From positions 19,562-83,561 of the forward strand of contig WHTY01000009.1 in NCBI GenBank assembly GCA_009377475.1: a stretch of DNA of 64,000 nt, in the 5' to 3' direction. Numbering within the stretch: position 1 is the first letter of the stretch; each line of letters opens with the position of its first letter. Shown one piece after another: positions 1 through 10,366 of this stretch. This DNA comes from Actinophytocola sp. (lineage in GTDB: Bacteria > Actinomycetota > Actinomycetes > Mycobacteriales > Pseudonocardiaceae). The translations under genes and the position numbers were made by a program. The notes beneath the pieces are model-generated. The model did no database searches and had not been told where the DNA came from. It was given only the letters and a program-made list of their open reading frames with translations.

Positions 1-99
1 CGCGTAAAACTCGCGGCCGCGTTCGTCAACGACGCCGATGGACACCAGGTCGATCGTCCTGCCGTCCTCGATGAACTCGGTGTCGTAGAAGAATCTCAC
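1..99 (-). CDS. RNase AS-type 3'-5' exoribonuclease, N-terminal fragment
   Basis: Only the first 33 codons lie in the window; the gene runs off the left edge. Reading leftward from a GTG at 97-99, the peptide begins VRFFYDTEFIEDGRTIDLVS. The DTEF(I)E motif is the first acidic exonuclease motif (ExoI) of the DnaQ-like fold, where the Asp and Glu bind the catalytic metals. This wording is typical of the short actinobacterial RNases related to M. tuberculosis Rv2179c, which trim adenylate-rich 3' ends of RNA. The other motifs lie outside the window, so activity cannot be judged from here. Confidence 0.75.
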   Translation of the reverse strand, partial: MRFFYDTEFIEDGRTIDLVSIGVVDERGREFYA

Positions 100-146
100 C
101 AGGCAACCTTACGAAGCGTGACCGTCGCGGGCGGGACGGGGGCCGC

Positions 147-908
147 TCAGCTCGCTTCGGTCTCCGGGGTACGTGCGGCGTCGCGCGCCTGCTCCTGCAC
201 CGGCACCGGAACCGGGGTGCCCGCCCGTTCGGCGTCGGCGAGTTCCTTGGCGCGCGCGGCGTAGATGTCGACGTACTCCTGGCCGGAGAGCTCCATGAGG
301 TTGTACATCACCTCGTCGGCGATGGAGCGCTCGACGAACCGGTCGCCCGCGAGGCCGTCGTAGCGAGAGAAGTCCAGCGGCGTGCCGACGTGGATCTCGA
401 TGCGTTTGGGCCACCACATCTTCGAGCCGATCGGGTTGACCTTCTCGGTGCCCACCATCGCGACCGGGATGACCGGCGCCCGCGCCTGGAGCGCCATCCG
501 CGCGATGCCGGTTTTTCCCTTGTGCAGCCTGCCGTCCGGCGAGCGCGTGCCCTCCGGGTACACGCCGAGCAGACTGCCCTCGCGCAGCAGCCGCACCCCG
601 GTGTCAAGCGCAGCCTGCCCGGCTGACCCGCCCGAACGATCGACCGGGTACTGGCCGGTGCCCGCGAAGAACCACTTCTTGAACCTGCCCTTGATGCCGG
701 GCTCGGTGAAGTACTCGCTCTTGGCGAGGAACACGATGCGGCGCTTGACGTGCGTCGGCAGGAAGAACGAGTCGACGACGGCGAGATGGTTGCTCGCCAC
801 GATGGCCCCGCCCGTCTTCGGGATGTTGTCGAGGCCAGTGACCTTGGTCGGCCAGAAAAGCTTCAGAAGCGGACCCAGCAGGACATACTTCAAGGTCCAG
901 TAGAGCAC
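147..908 (-). CDS. 1-acyl-sn-glycerol-3-phosphate acyltransferase (PlsC family)
   Basis: A 253-residue PlsC/LPLAT-family acyltransferase, expected to move an acyl chain from acyl-CoA or acyl-ACP onto lysophosphatidic acid at the inner face of the membrane. The NH-x4-D catalytic motif is visible (NHLAVVDSFF), as is the substrate-binding EGTR motif (GVYPEGTRSPDG). A hydrophobic N-terminus (VLYWTLKYVLLGPLLKLF) gives membrane association. I chose the GTG at 906-908, just before this segment, with an AAGGA-type ribosome site 12 nt upstream. The reading frame stays open another 35 codons upstream, but that part is Arg/Ala-rich and looks non-coding. Substrate specificity cannot be read from sequence. 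Confidence 0.85.
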   Translation of the reverse strand: MLYWTLKYVLLGPLLKLFWPTKVTGLDNIPKTGGAIVASNHLAVVDSFFLPTHVKRRIVFLAKSEYFTEPGIKGRFKKWFFAGTGQYPVDRSGGSAGQAALDTGVRLLREGSLLGVYPEGTRSPDGRLHKGKTGIARMALQARAPVIPVAMVGTEKVNPIGSKMWWPKRIEIHVGTPLDFSRYDGLAGDRFVERSIADEVMYNLMELSGQEYVDIYAARAKELADAERAGTPVPVPVQEQARDAARTPETEAS

Positions 909-1105
909 TACCCACCCACTTCCTTGCTTTCGCGGCGTGATCAGCGTACGAACTCGCGTGGCGCGGGCACAATGTGAGCGAGCCGATCGCGCCGCCCGCG
1001 CGATCGATCTCACACCGGGGATACCCCACGTGACGCGGGCTCACCACACCTGTGGTCCGTGCGAACATGGAACCACAGTGTGCGTTGCGAGAGACGGAGT
1101 TCGGT

Positions 1106-1894
1106 ATGCCAGTTCTGCCCGGCGCTGAGCCGTTCGCCCACTCCGGCTCGTCCGAGATCGGCGTGCTGTTGTGTCACGGCTTCACCGGCACCCCGGCCAG
1201 CATGCGGCCGTGGGGCGAGTTCCTCGCCGACGCCGGACTGACGGTGCGCGGGCCTCGGCTGCCGGGTCACGGCACCACCTGGCAGGAGATGAACCGCACC
1301 ACCTGGCGCGACTGGTACACCTGCGTGCGCGACGAGGCGACGTCGCTGCTGGCGTCGTGCTCCTCGGTGTTCGTGTTCGGGCAGTCGATGGGCGGCACGC
1401 TGACGCTGCGGCTCGCGCAGGAGTTCGGCGACGCGATCGCGGGCATCACGCTGGTGAACCCGTCGGTGATGACGCGGCGCAAGGAGGCGCGGCTGCTGCC
1501 GGTGCTGTGCCGGTTGTGGCCGTCGGTCCCCGGGGTCGGCGGCGACATCTGCAAGCCGGGCGCCGCCGAGCTGAGCTACACCCGGGTGCCGCTGCGCGCG
1601 GCGACCAGCCTCGGCGAGCTGTGGCGGCTGGTGCGCGCCGACCTGCACCTGGTGCGGCAGCCGATGCTGCTGCTGCGCTCGCGGATCGATCACGTCGTTG
1701 AGCCGGAGAACGCACGTATCGTGGCATCGGGAGTCGCCAGCACCGACATCACCGAGGTGGTGCTGCACGACAGTTATCATGTCGCGACGCTCGACCACGA
1801 CGCGCCGGAAATATTCGAGCGCAGTCTGGCGTTCGCGAAACGTGTACATGACGGCAAGACGGGCACGCCACGCACCGAACTGGGCGCCACATGA
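1106..1894 (+). CDS. alpha/beta-hydrolase (carboxylesterase/monoacylglycerol lipase type)
   Basis: A 262-residue alpha/beta-hydrolase. The nucleophile elbow is GQSMGG, the acid is probably the Asp in SRIDHVV, and the histidine is in DSYHVATLD, giving a full Ser-Asp-His triad. The oxyanion-hole loop reads LLCHGFTGTP. The overall wording resembles thermostable carboxylesterases of the Est30 group and bacterial monoacylglycerol lipases, so short or medium acyl esters are the likely substrates. GGAG at 1096-1099 sets the ATG at 1106. The stop codon overlaps the next gene by 4 bp (ATGA), so the two are probably co-translated. No signal peptide is seen, so it should be cytoplasmic. Confidence 0.85.
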   Translation: MPVLPGAEPFAHSGSSEIGVLLCHGFTGTPASMRPWGEFLADAGLTVRGPRLPGHGTTWQEMNRTTWRDWYTCVRDEATSLLASCSSVFVFGQSMGGTLTLRLAQEFGDAIAGITLVNPSVMTRRKEARLLPVLCRLWPSVPGVGGDICKPGAAELSYTRVPLRAATSLGELWRLVRADLHLVRQPMLLLRSRIDHVVEPENARIVASGVASTDITEVVLHDSYHVATLDHDAPEIFERSLAFAKRVHDGKTGTPRTELGAT

Positions 1895-2484
1895 GCAGGA
1901 GCGGTAAGGACCCCAACGGCCAGGACGACGTCGACGCGATCTTCGGCGAAATCGTCGCCGATCTCAAGGCCGAGGGCGTTGGGGCGCGCATCGACACCGA
2001 GGCCGCCGACGAGCGGCCGTCCGACGAGGCGGAAGACTCCGACGCCTCAGACGACGACTGGCTTGGCGGCGAGTCCGACACCGAGCGGCACGACGGCCCC
2101 GCAGGAGACCGCTCCGGGGGCGGCCGCCCTCGCCCGGGTCCCGCCGCAAGCGACTGGCGCGCCAGCGACGTCGGCTGGGACGAGACGATGCTGTCCGACT
2201 CGCGGTCCGGCTCCTCGCTCGACGACGATGACGACGACGAGCATTTCGTGCCGCCGGAGCCGCCGCCGTTGCCGAAACCGAGCCGCAGCATGGGCATCGT
2301 GGCGTTGTTCGTCGTGGTCGGCTTGGTGCTGCTGATCGCGCCGCACATCATCGGCATCGGGGTGACCGTCGCGACGCCGCTCGGCATACTGTCGCTCGCG
2401 GCGAGTCTCGGATTCCTGCTGTTGCGCGCCCGTGACGACAACCGTCCGCCGGGATCTGATCCGAACAACGGCGCGCAGGTGTGA
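1891..2484 (+). CDS. hypothetical membrane protein, acidic N-terminus and C-terminal hydrophobic pair
   Basis: The 197-residue product is unrecognised beyond resembling small actinobacterial membrane proteins. Residues 1-125 are acidic and low-complexity, with a run of Asp near residue 112 followed by PPEPPPLPKP. Two hydrophobic segments follow (about 133-152 and 156-175), then a short charged tail, suggesting a two-pass protein with a long disordered cytoplasmic arm. Its ATG overlaps the esterase stop (ATGA), so translation is likely coupled. It ends 7 bp before the convergent DUF3099 gene. The function is unknown. Confidence 0.65.
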   Translation: MSRSGKDPNGQDDVDAIFGEIVADLKAEGVGARIDTEAADERPSDEAEDSDASDDDWLGGESDTERHDGPAGDRSGGGRPRPGPAASDWRASDVGWDETMLSDSRSGSSLDDDDDDEHFVPPEPPPLPKPSRSMGIVALFVVVGLVLLIAPHIIGIGVTVATPLGILSLAASLGFLLLRARDDNRPPGSDPNNGAQV

Positions 2485-2490
2485 GGGTTC

Positions 2491-2835
2491 TTAACCGTCG
2501 ATAACCCGGTGCTCACGGGCTTCCAGCGCCCGCGCGGGCCGCTCGTAACGGTTGACCTTCTCCGACTTGCGCGGTGGCCGGTCGTTGGCGATGAGCACGG
2601 CGATCCACGGCAGCGGAATCGACAGCGCCATGAACGCGAGCGCGAGCCACCAGGTCTGGTAGAAGATGCCAGCCAGGATCAGGCAGGGGAACCGCAGCCC
2701 CATCATGATCGCGTACTTGCGCTTGCGGGCGGCGTGCTGGTCGTCGTAGGAGGGGGCAGCGGCGGTGATCAGCACCGGGTCGCCGCTGGCGCCAGTGACG
2801 CCACTGCCGGTGCCGCTCTCTCCGGACCTGCTCAT
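2491..2835 (-). CDS. DUF3099 family membrane protein
   Basis: This 114-residue protein matches my recollection of DUF3099, found across actinobacteria (Rv2708c-like in M. tuberculosis, close to sigB there as here). Two hydrophobic segments span roughly residues 45-62 and 64-82, followed by a positively charged C-terminus (NDRPPRKSEKVNRYERPAR). The ATG at 2833-2835 is set by the upstream GGAGGTGG. The frame remains open for 75 codons upstream, but that part overlaps the divergent intergenic region and has no ribosome site. The molecular role is unknown. Confidence 0.75.
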   Translation of the reverse strand: MSRSGESGTGSGVTGASGDPVLITAAAPSYDDQHAARKRKYAIMMGLRFPCLILAGIFYQTWWLALAFMALSIPLPWIAVLIANDRPPRKSEKVNRYERPARALEAREHRVIDG

Positions 2836-2956
2836 CAGCTGCCACCTCCGCTCGCTGCTGTTCCCCACCCTACGCTGGCCAACCGCAGGCCCAGAAGGTC
2901 GGATCGCACGACACCTGTGCGGCGGAATGCCCGGCACAGTGGCACGATAAGCAGCC

Positions 2957-4522
2957 GTGACAGTGCAGAACTTGCCGCCCAACTCGCCCAACGTGGCGCA
3001 CGTCCAGCCGTACTTCTCCCCTGACTTCTGCGCGCGACTGCGCGAGGCGTTCCTGCGCATCGGCTACGACGCGGACGGCGTGCTCGACGCCATCGGCGGA
3101 TTCGCCCACGCCGCGCTCACCAGGGACGAACCGGAGCTGGCGTACCGGGCAAGCCGGGACGCGGGCGAGCTCGGCACGATGATCCGGCTGTTCCTGCTCG
3201 GCAACGCCGAGCTCGCGACCGACGTCGCCAAAGCCCTCGCGCCGGTGACCATCGACGAGGCGATCAGCACCGGTCTGCTGCGCGGCGAGGGCGACGCCGT
3301 CCGCGCGGGCTTCGACGTCCGCCCGCACGGCGACGAGGACAGCTCGTGGTGGGTGATCTCCGACCTGGAGCCGGAACACCGCCGCTGGCTGGACCGCGAG
3401 CTGTTGACCGATCACGTGCTCGGCATCGGGCAGGCGTCGATGAGCCTGGTCCGCGCGACGAGCCGACGCCCGGTCGGCACGCTGCTCGACATGGGCACCG
3501 GCAACGGAGTGCAGGCGCTACACGGTAGCGGGCACGCCGAACGGGTCACCGCGACCGACGTCTCCGAGCGCGCGCTTGCGCTCGCAGCAGCGACGTTCGC
3601 CCTCAACGGGCTCGACATCGAACTCGCGCAGGGCGAGTGGTTCACCCCGGTCGCGCGCCGTCGGTTCGACCAGATCGTGTGCAACCCGCCGTTCGTCGTC
3701 GGCCCGGCACGCGTCGACTTCACCTACCGCGACTCCGGCCTCGGCGGCGACGACGCCAGCGCGCTCGTCGTGCGGCAGTTGCCCGGCTTCCTGACACCCG
3801 GCGGCACCGGGCACCTGCTCGCGTCGTGGCTGCACCGCGACGGCGAGGACTGGATCGACCGGGTGAGCTGCTGGGTGCCGCCCGGCGTCGACGCCTGGTT
3901 CGTGCAGCGCGACATCGCCGACCCCGGCCTGTACGTCGGCACGTGGCTGCGCGACGCGGGCATTGACCCTCGCTCGCCGCTGGGACGGGAGCAGGCCGCG
4001 AGCTGGCTCGACTGGTTCGCGGAGAACAACGTGGACGGCGTCGGCTTCGGATTCGTCACGCTGCGCCGCAGCGACGTCGACAACCCCACCGTGCTGTGCG
4101 AGGACCTGCGCCAGGCGTACGACGACCCGCTCGGCGGTGAGGCGGCGGCGTGGCTGGACCGGGTGAGCTGGCTGCGCGGCCACCCTGACCTGCTCGCGCA
4201 ACGCTTCGTCGTGCCGGAATCGGTGATGCTGGAGCAGATCTCCGCGCCGGGCGACGAGGGCTGGCAACCGACGATCCGCCGACTGCACCGCATCGACGGG
4301 CCCGGCTGGCAGCACGAGGTCGATGAGCTGGTCACGGCGCTGCTGGCGGGCTGCCGGGGCGCGCTGCCGCTGGCGGACCTGCTCGAACTGCTGGCAGCGG
4401 CCCACGGCGAGCCCGCCGACGGGCTGACCGAGGCGGCGCTGCCGATCGTGCGGGAGCTGGTCCGGCACGGCATGCTCGTGCTCGCCCAGAACACCGAGCC
4501 CGCCGAGCCCGCCGCCGGATGA
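2957..4522 (+). CDS. class I SAM-dependent methyltransferase (PrmC-like NPPF motif)
   Basis: A 521-residue protein with a Rossmann methyltransferase core in its middle. The SAM-binding glycine loop is [10 protein letters not shown] (about residue 175) and the catalytic-type motif is NPPFVV (about residue 245). NPPF/Y is typical of N6-adenine and N5-glutamine methyltransferases, including PrmC/HemK. The flanking regions (1-165 and 330-521) are actinobacteria-specific; the C-terminal part looks like a winged-helix domain rich in Leu and Ala. The GTG at 2957 directly follows the divergent DUF3099 promoter region. The stop overlaps dtd by 4 bp (ATGA). The substrate could be protein, rRNA or DNA. 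Confidence 0.75.
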   Translation: MTVQNLPPNSPNVAHVQPYFSPDFCARLREAFLRIGYDADGVLDAIGGFAHAALTRDEPELAYRASRDAGELGTMIRLFLLGNAELATDVAKALAPVTIDEAISTGLLRGEGDAVRAGFDVRPHGDEDSSWWVISDLEPEHRRWLDRELLTDHVLGIGQASMSLVRATSRRPVGTLLDMGTGNGVQALHGSGHAERVTATDVSERALALAAATFALNGLDIELAQGEWFTPVARRRFDQIVCNPPFVVGPARVDFTYRDSGLGGDDASALVVRQLPGFLTPGGTGHLLASWLHRDGEDWIDRVSCWVPPGVDAWFVQRDIADPGLYVGTWLRDAGIDPRSPLGREQAASWLDWFAENNVDGVGFGFVTLRRSDVDNPTVLCEDLRQAYDDPLGGEAAAWLDRVSWLRGHPDLLAQRFVVPESVMLEQISAPGDEGWQPTIRRLHRIDGPGWQHEVDELVTALLAGCRGALPLADLLELLAAAHGEPADGLTEAALPIVRELVRHGMLVLAQNTEPAEPAAG

Positions 4523-4944
4523 GGGCGGTCGTCACCAGGGTCACCGAGGCAAGCGTGACCGTTGACGACGAGGTCGTCGGCGAGATCACCGGCAAGGGAC
4601 TGCTCGTGCTGCTCGGCATCGGCACCGACGACACCGCCGAGCAGGTACCCCGCATGGCCCGCAAGCTGCACGAGCTGCGGCTGCTGCGCGACGAGGAGTC
4701 CTGCGCGTCAGCCGACGCTCCCCTGCTGGTGGTCAGCCAGTTCACGCTGTACGGCGACACCCGCAAGGGCAGGCGACCGTCCTGGACGGCGGCTGCCCGG
4801 CCCGAGCACGCCGCACCGCTCGTCGACGCCGTGGTGGCCGAGCTGCGCGCACGCGGCGCCACCGTCGAGACCGGACGGTTCGGCGCGATGATGCGGCTGC
4901 ACAGCGTCAACGACGGCCCGTTCACGGTGCTTGTCGAGGTGTGA
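4519..4944 (+). CDS. dtd: D-aminoacyl-tRNA deacylase
   Basis: This 141-residue protein is the expected length for DTD and begins [15 protein letters not shown]. It carries the signature [17 protein letters not shown] and the cross-subunit Gly-cisPro region NDGPFT near the C-terminus. DTD hydrolyses D-amino acids (and glycine mischarged on tRNA-Ala) from tRNA and works as a homodimer in the cytoplasm. Its ATG overlaps the preceding methyltransferase stop, so the two are probably co-transcribed. The residue after NDGP is Phe, where many homologues have Val, a conservative change. Confidence 0.93.
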   Translation: MRAVVTRVTEASVTVDDEVVGEITGKGLLVLLGIGTDDTAEQVPRMARKLHELRLLRDEESCASADAPLLVVSQFTLYGDTRKGRRPSWTAAARPEHAAPLVDAVVAELRARGATVETGRFGAMMRLHSVNDGPFTVLVEV

Positions 4945-5045
4945 CGCCCGGATCGCCGCCACTCCGCCCGCGCCCACCCGGCCGACGGCCGGTGCGAGTA
5001 ACGGACCAATCGGTCACATCGATCTCTGAGTGGAGGTGGTCGAGG

Positions 5046-5435
5046 ATGACCGACAGCGCGACGAACGAGCCGGCACATGCCGCGAAACGGCGGGGATGGG
5101 CCGGGCTGGCGCTGATCGTGCTCGCGCTGCTGGCGATCGGCAATCTCGGCAACCTGAGCGGGGACGATGCCGCCGACAGCGGCGCAACGCCCACCGCCGA
5201 CACGGCGCGGACCACGTGCCAGGACTACGTCATCGACCGCGGCCACGTGCCGGCGACCGCCGAGTTCGGGCTCTCCGCCGTGACCAGCACGGGTCGCAGC
5301 ACCTGGACCGTCACCGGATCGGCGGCCATGACGAACGACGCTGGCGCGCGGGTCCGCGTGGCCTACGAGTGCACGGTGCATGGCGATGCCTCCGGTCGAT
5401 GGTCGTTGGTCGAACTCACGCATGCGCGGCGATAG
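5046..5435 (+). CDS. small single-pass membrane or exported hypothetical protein
   Basis: A 129-residue protein with a charged N-terminus (MTDSATNEPAHAAKRRG), one hydrophobic segment (about 18-37) and an extracellular Thr/Ser-rich domain with two cysteines (TTCQDY and YECTVHG) that could form a disulphide. GGAGG at 5032-5036 fixes the ATG at 5046; the frame opens earlier, at 4941, without a better site. The two-cysteine beta-rich tail resembles small cell-wall-associated proteins of actinobacteria. I do not recognise the family. Confidence 0.6.
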   Translation: MTDSATNEPAHAAKRRGWAGLALIVLALLAIGNLGNLSGDDAADSGATPTADTARTTCQDYVIDRGHVPATAEFGLSAVTSTGRSTWTVTGSAAMTNDAGARVRVAYECTVHGDASGRWSLVELTHARR

Positions 5436-5770
5436 CGCTCAGCGCATTCCCGATACATCAGTTATCGAACATGCATTCGACGGGTGTCAACGATCGCGCC
5501 CGGCTTGACGACGGCTTTGCCGCCCTATCACGGACGTATTACGACCACTGCGGAGCGGCGTCATGCCGCCGACCCTCACCGCTTTCACTGCCACCACACA
5601 CCGAACGACCCGACGCGCCCCACCGACGTCACGGACAGTGAAGTCGTGGCCACTGACCAGGGGAAGACGCCGCCCAGGCGGAGATCGCCGTCGCGACCAG
5701 CACTCTCAGCGAAACCTCAGGTTTGATTGAGGGTGCTCTCGGGAACACAGCAAGAAAACTTATTCGCTTC
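5436..5770. other. intergenic region upstream of the sigB promoter
   Basis: About 335 bp without a convincing gene. Short open frames here lack ribosome sites and are rich in Arg, Pro and Thr. A degenerate LexA-like site (TCGAAC-ATGC-ATTCGA, 5465-5480) breaks the consensus in one half. A second GGGAAC at 5741-5746 has no matching -10 GTT downstream. The region is AT-richer towards its right end, as expected near a promoter. Confidence 0.5.
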
Positions 5771-5798
5771 GGGAACGAATGCAGCAACCGCAACGTTG
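5771..5798 (+). promoter_or_regulatory. candidate ECF-sigma (SigE/SigH/SigR-type) promoter of sigB
   Basis: GGGAAC at 5771-5776 and CGTTG at 5794-5798 are separated by 17 bp, which leaves 18 bp between GGGAAC and GTT. This fits the GGGAAY-N18-GTT pattern of SigR/SigH-type promoters and the GGAAC...GTT pattern of SigE. Transcription would start near 5804, leaving an 80-nt leader before the ATG at 5886. In M. tuberculosis sigB is transcribed by SigE and SigH, so the location makes biological sense. The -35 hexamer sits inside a short dyad (ATTCG-N9-CGAAT, 5762-5780). Confidence 0.6.
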
Positions 5799-5885
5799 TC
5801 CAGGGTGTCCGGCACTTGAGGCGGCCGGACCGTAGGACGGGGTGTCCGTCCACGCCTGTTGCCAGGGTGCAAGGGGAGGCTGAGC

Positions 5886-6938
5886 ATGTCCGTGAAGACG
5901 CTCGACCGCGAGACTCGCGACACGCCGATCGAGACTGACGTGGCTGACGTGGCCGACGTTACTGACGTCTCGAGGGTGGTGCCGATCCAACCGAGTCCGC
6001 AGCATGAACCGGACCTCGACACGCAAGGCCCCGCAGCCGACCTCGTCCGTGTGTACCTGAACGGCATCGGAAAGACGGCGCTGCTGACCGCGGCGGACGA
6101 GGTCGACCTCGCGAAGCGCATCGAGGCTGGTGTCTTCGCGCAGCACATGCTCGACACCGAGGAGAACCTGTCCCGCAAGCGCCGTTCGGAGCTGGCCGCA
6201 CTGGTGCGGGACGGGCTACGCGCCAAGAACCACCTGCTCGAGGCCAACCTGCGGCTGGTCGTCTCGCTGGCCAAGCGCTACACCGGCCGCGGCATGCCGC
6301 TGCTCGACCTGATCCAGGAAGGCAACCTGGGACTGATCCGCGCCGTCGAGAAGTTCGACTACACCAAGGGCTTCAAGTTCTCCACCTACGCGACCTGGTG
6401 GATCCGGCAGGCCATCACGCGCGGCATGGCGGACCAGAGCCGCACCATCCGGCTGCCGGTCCACCTCGTCGAGCAGGTCAACAAGCTGAGCCGGATCAAG
6501 CGCGACCTGCACCAGCAGTACGGCCGCGAGGCCACGCACGCCGAGCTGGCCGAGGAGTCTGGCATTCCCAAGGAAAAGATCGCCAAGCTGCTCGACCACG
6601 CCCGCGACCCGGTGAGCCTGGACATGCCGGTCGGCACAGAAGAGGACGCCCCGCTGGGCGACTTCATCGAGGACTCCGAGGCGACCGACGCCGAGAGCGC
6701 GGTGATCTCCGGCATCCTGCAGGACGACCTGCGCCGGGTGCTCGGCACGCTGGAGGATCGCGAGCAGTACGTGATCCGGCTGCGTTACGGCATCGACGAC
6801 GGCCAGCCGCGCACGCTCGACCAGATCGGGCGGCACTTCGGGCTGTCCCGCGAGCGGGTGCGTCAGATCGAGCGCGAGGTCATGTCCAAGCTGCGGCAGG
6901 GCGAGCGCGCCGACCGGTTGCGCGCCTACGCGAGCTGA
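5886..6938 (+). CDS. sigB: RNA polymerase sigma factor SigB (principal-like, group 2)
   Basis: A 350-residue sigma-70 protein. Region 1.2 is near [18 protein letters not shown]; region 2 contains [19 protein letters not shown] and the -10 recognition stretch [15 protein letters not shown]; region 4.2 contains [19 protein letters not shown]. It lacks the long acidic N-terminal extension of SigA/HrdB and so matches SigB. AAGGGGAGG at 5871-5879 sets the ATG at 5886; the frame could open at 5859 but without a site. Next downstream but one is ideR, with galE behind it, a neighbourhood shared in part with Corynebacterium and Mycobacterium. Control by an ECF sigma is likely (see the promoter at 5771). 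Confidence 0.93.
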   Translation: MSVKTLDRETRDTPIETDVADVADVTDVSRVVPIQPSPQHEPDLDTQGPAADLVRVYLNGIGKTALLTAADEVDLAKRIEAGVFAQHMLDTEENLSRKRRSELAALVRDGLRAKNHLLEANLRLVVSLAKRYTGRGMPLLDLIQEGNLGLIRAVEKFDYTKGFKFSTYATWWIRQAITRGMADQSRTIRLPVHLVEQVNKLSRIKRDLHQQYGREATHAELAEESGIPKEKIAKLLDHARDPVSLDMPVGTEEDAPLGDFIEDSEATDAESAVISGILQDDLRRVLGTLEDREQYVIRLRYGIDDGQPRTLDQIGRHFGLSRERVRQIEREVMSKLRQGERADRLRAYAS

Positions 6939-6964
6939 CGCCGCTGCTGACCGCCCCCAGCGCT

Positions 6965-6996
6965 AGCCCCTGTCGGGCTCCGCTCCGACAGGGGCT
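6965..6996 (+). terminator. strong hairpin terminator after sigB
   Basis: A perfect 12-bp stem, AGCCCCTGTCGG and its complement, closes an 8-nt loop 26 nt after the sigB stop. It has no T-run, as is common in high-GC actinobacteria where stable stems can terminate without a U-tract. Confidence 0.75.
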
Positions 6997-7304
6997 GATT
7001 ACGCTGCGAACACGCCTGAAAACCCGATCGGCCGTTGACTTGTGGCCGCGAGCACGGCACGGTCGGTAGGCGGTACGGTAGCGTCGCCTCCGGTTGCGGG
7101 TAGGTCTTCGTGGTTGGGCACGTCTGCCTGCCGCGTTCCCCGGAAGGTCGGGTCCGTCGGGGTGGGCCCGGCCTTCCGACTACCAGCCGACTAACGCAGC
7201 CGTGCTGGCTCACACCCGCACCGGGTGGTCGCTGATGTCACGACGTCATGCGCGGTACGGTCTGAGCTACCCGAAACGACAGGGCGTAGGGAGCCAGCAC
7301 AGCC
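6997..7304. other. intergenic region upstream of fumarase
   Basis: About 308 bp between the sigB terminator and the fumarase start. There is no open frame with a ribosome site. TACGGT at 7256-7261 is an acceptable actinobacterial -10, giving a leader of about 37 nt, but no good -35 lies 16-18 bp upstream. The same TACGGTCTG string recurs at 16232 before galE, so it may be a shared promoter element. Confidence 0.35.
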
Positions 7305-8963
<1,659 letters not shown>

Positions 8964-8967
8964 GGGC

Positions 8968-9024
8968 GTGTCGTGAAGGGCATCTTATGGGCGTCTGACG
9001 CCCATAAGATGCCCTTCACGACAC
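8968..9024. repeat. 57-nt palindrome (28-bp perfect arms around one T)
   Basis: Arms 8968-8995 and 8997-9024 are exact reverse complements around a single T at 8996. The left arm begins GTGTCGTGAAGGGCATC. It starts 5 nt after the fumarase stop and touches the stop codon of the convergent M23 gene (9025). As RNA it would form an extremely stable hairpin in either direction, so bidirectional termination is the simplest role. The arm length is far beyond a normal terminator and suggests a mobile or multicopy palindromic element. Confidence 0.85.
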
Positions 9025-9855
9025 CTACACCGACACGCCGCGCGTGGCGAGCCAGCCCAGCGGGTCGACCTTGGTCCCGCCGCCGACCCACACCTCGAAG
9101 TGCAGGTGCGGGCCGGTGGAGTAACCCCGGTTGCCGATGGTGGCGATCTGCTGCCCGGCGCGGACGCGTTGTCCGGTCCAGGCGGCGATCTCGTTCATGT
9201 GGCCGTAGACGGTCACCGTGCCGTCGTCGTGGCGCACCTTCACCCACAGGCCGAAGCCGCTCGCGGGACCCGCCTCGATCACGGTGCCGTCCGCGACGGA
9301 CACGATCGGTGTGCCGATGCCGTTGGCGATGTCGATGCCGGTGTGCGAGGTGCCCCACCGGGCGCCGAACCCAGACGTCAGCTCGCCGACCGTGGGCGGC
9401 ACGTAGTCGGGCTGCGCCGCGGCACGGCGGGCGGCGGCGCGCTTCTTGGCGCGTTCGGCGGCCTCGCGCTTGGCTTCCTGTCGTGCCTCGCGCCGTGCCT
9501 CCGCCCGGCGTTCGGCCTTCTTTCGCTCGATGCGCTCCTCGCGCTCGTGCTCCGCCACGATGGTGCGCTTCTCCCGGGCCAGGTCGCCCAGACTGGGGAT
9601 CGGGGCGAGGGCGGTCGCCGGCTGCTGCACGTACGCCCTGAGGGCGACGTTGCCGTACTCGGACACGGGCTTCTCCTGCGCCTCAGCGGGCTGGCTGAGC
9701 GGGACCAAGGCGCTCGCGGCCAGCAGCGCCGCCATGACCTGGCGGTGCGGCGGTAGGAGCTTCGCGCGAGTGGTGTCCCCGGCGTCCGCGTGCTGGCCTT
9801 CACCGGCCTGCGGCGCCGGGGACTGTCTGTCACCGTCGGGGGGTGTCGCGGGCAT
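9025..9855 (-). CDS. secreted M23-family peptidoglycan endopeptidase
   Basis: A 276-residue protein. After a disordered N-terminus there is a hydrophobic export segment (VMAALLAASALVPLSQPAEA, about residues 40-60). A highly charged Glu/Arg/Ala helical stretch follows (about 95-145, likely coiled coil), then a C-terminal LytM/M23 domain. Zinc ligands are visible: HTGIDIANG (H-x3-D) and HLHFEVW (HxH). The family cleaves glycyl or D-Ala-meso-DAP bonds in peptidoglycan outside the membrane. GGAAGG, 7 nt before the ATG at 9853-9855, sets the start. Coiled coil plus M23 resembles divisome-linked hydrolases or their activators. Confidence 0.88.
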   Translation of the reverse strand: MPATPPDGDRQSPAPQAGEGQHADAGDTTRAKLLPPHRQVMAALLAASALVPLSQPAEAQEKPVSEYGNVALRAYVQQPATALAPIPSLGDLAREKRTIVAEHEREERIERKKAERRAEARREARQEAKREAAERAKKRAAARRAAAQPDYVPPTVGELTSGFGARWGTSHTGIDIANGIGTPIVSVADGTVIEAGPASGFGLWVKVRHDDGTVTVYGHMNEIAAWTGQRVRAGQQIATIGNRGYSTGPHLHFEVWVGGGTKVDPLGWLATRGVSV

Positions 9856-10366
9856 GCTGCTGCCTTCCGTCTCGGGGAGGTCCAGCCGCGACACCGGGCG
9901 GGGGATCCCGGCGACCCGCGCCGCATAACGGCGACCGTGCCTACGTCGTGACCGAACCGTGACGTGCCGGGCGACGGTAACCGTGTGCGATCAGCGGCGG
10001 CAAACCTCCGGCATGACGGCACTCACACCGGTTCGGGTGAGGTGTAACGGCATTCCCCCTGGTCACGATGACTTCCCGCACCGTTCGCCGCGACAGCCGC
10101 GCACATCGGGAGCCAACATTGCTCTTACACCGGACATGGCGTCGACGTCACGCGATTTCCCTGCCACCGCATCGAAAACGGCACTCCGGTGTGGACGACG
10201 ACGGCGCGACCGTCGCGAATGGAGCGTCGGATACGCAGGGTGATCGACTACCCCGGGTAGACCACTGGGCGGCGCAAGCAGCCACGCCGGGATGGGTTGT
10301 GCGACGTGACATAGGTCATGGCGCAGGTGTGGCGCGCGCGACGCCGCCCGTCCCCCAGAAGGCGGA
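9856..10366. other. long leader or control region of the M23 gene
   Basis: About 510 bp with no convincing gene. Read toward the M23 gene it contains GTTACACC (near 10045), GGTTACCGTC and TTCGGTCACG. A 13-nt palindrome, CTACCCCGGGTAG, sits at 10248-10260. Actinobacterial cell-wall hydrolases often have long regulated leaders, including c-di-AMP (ydaO) riboswitches, but I could not find the conserved ydaO strings here. The span also holds the 3' flank of the preceding acetyltransferase gene. Confidence 0.4.

Noticed and set aside
5465..5480. LexA-like site TCGAACATGCATTCGA
   Set aside because: The right half reads ATTC, not GTTC, and it lies about 420 bp from the nearest downstream gene start, so I do not count it with the six better sites.
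5484..5726. 80-codon frame upstream of sigB
   Set aside because: No ribosome site, unusual His/Pro/Thr/Arg composition, and it lies where the sigB promoter region is expected.
9856..10366. c-di-AMP (ydaO) riboswitch before the M23 peptidase
   Set aside because: The conserved GGTGAAT and CCGTCAGCTAACC-type strings were not found.
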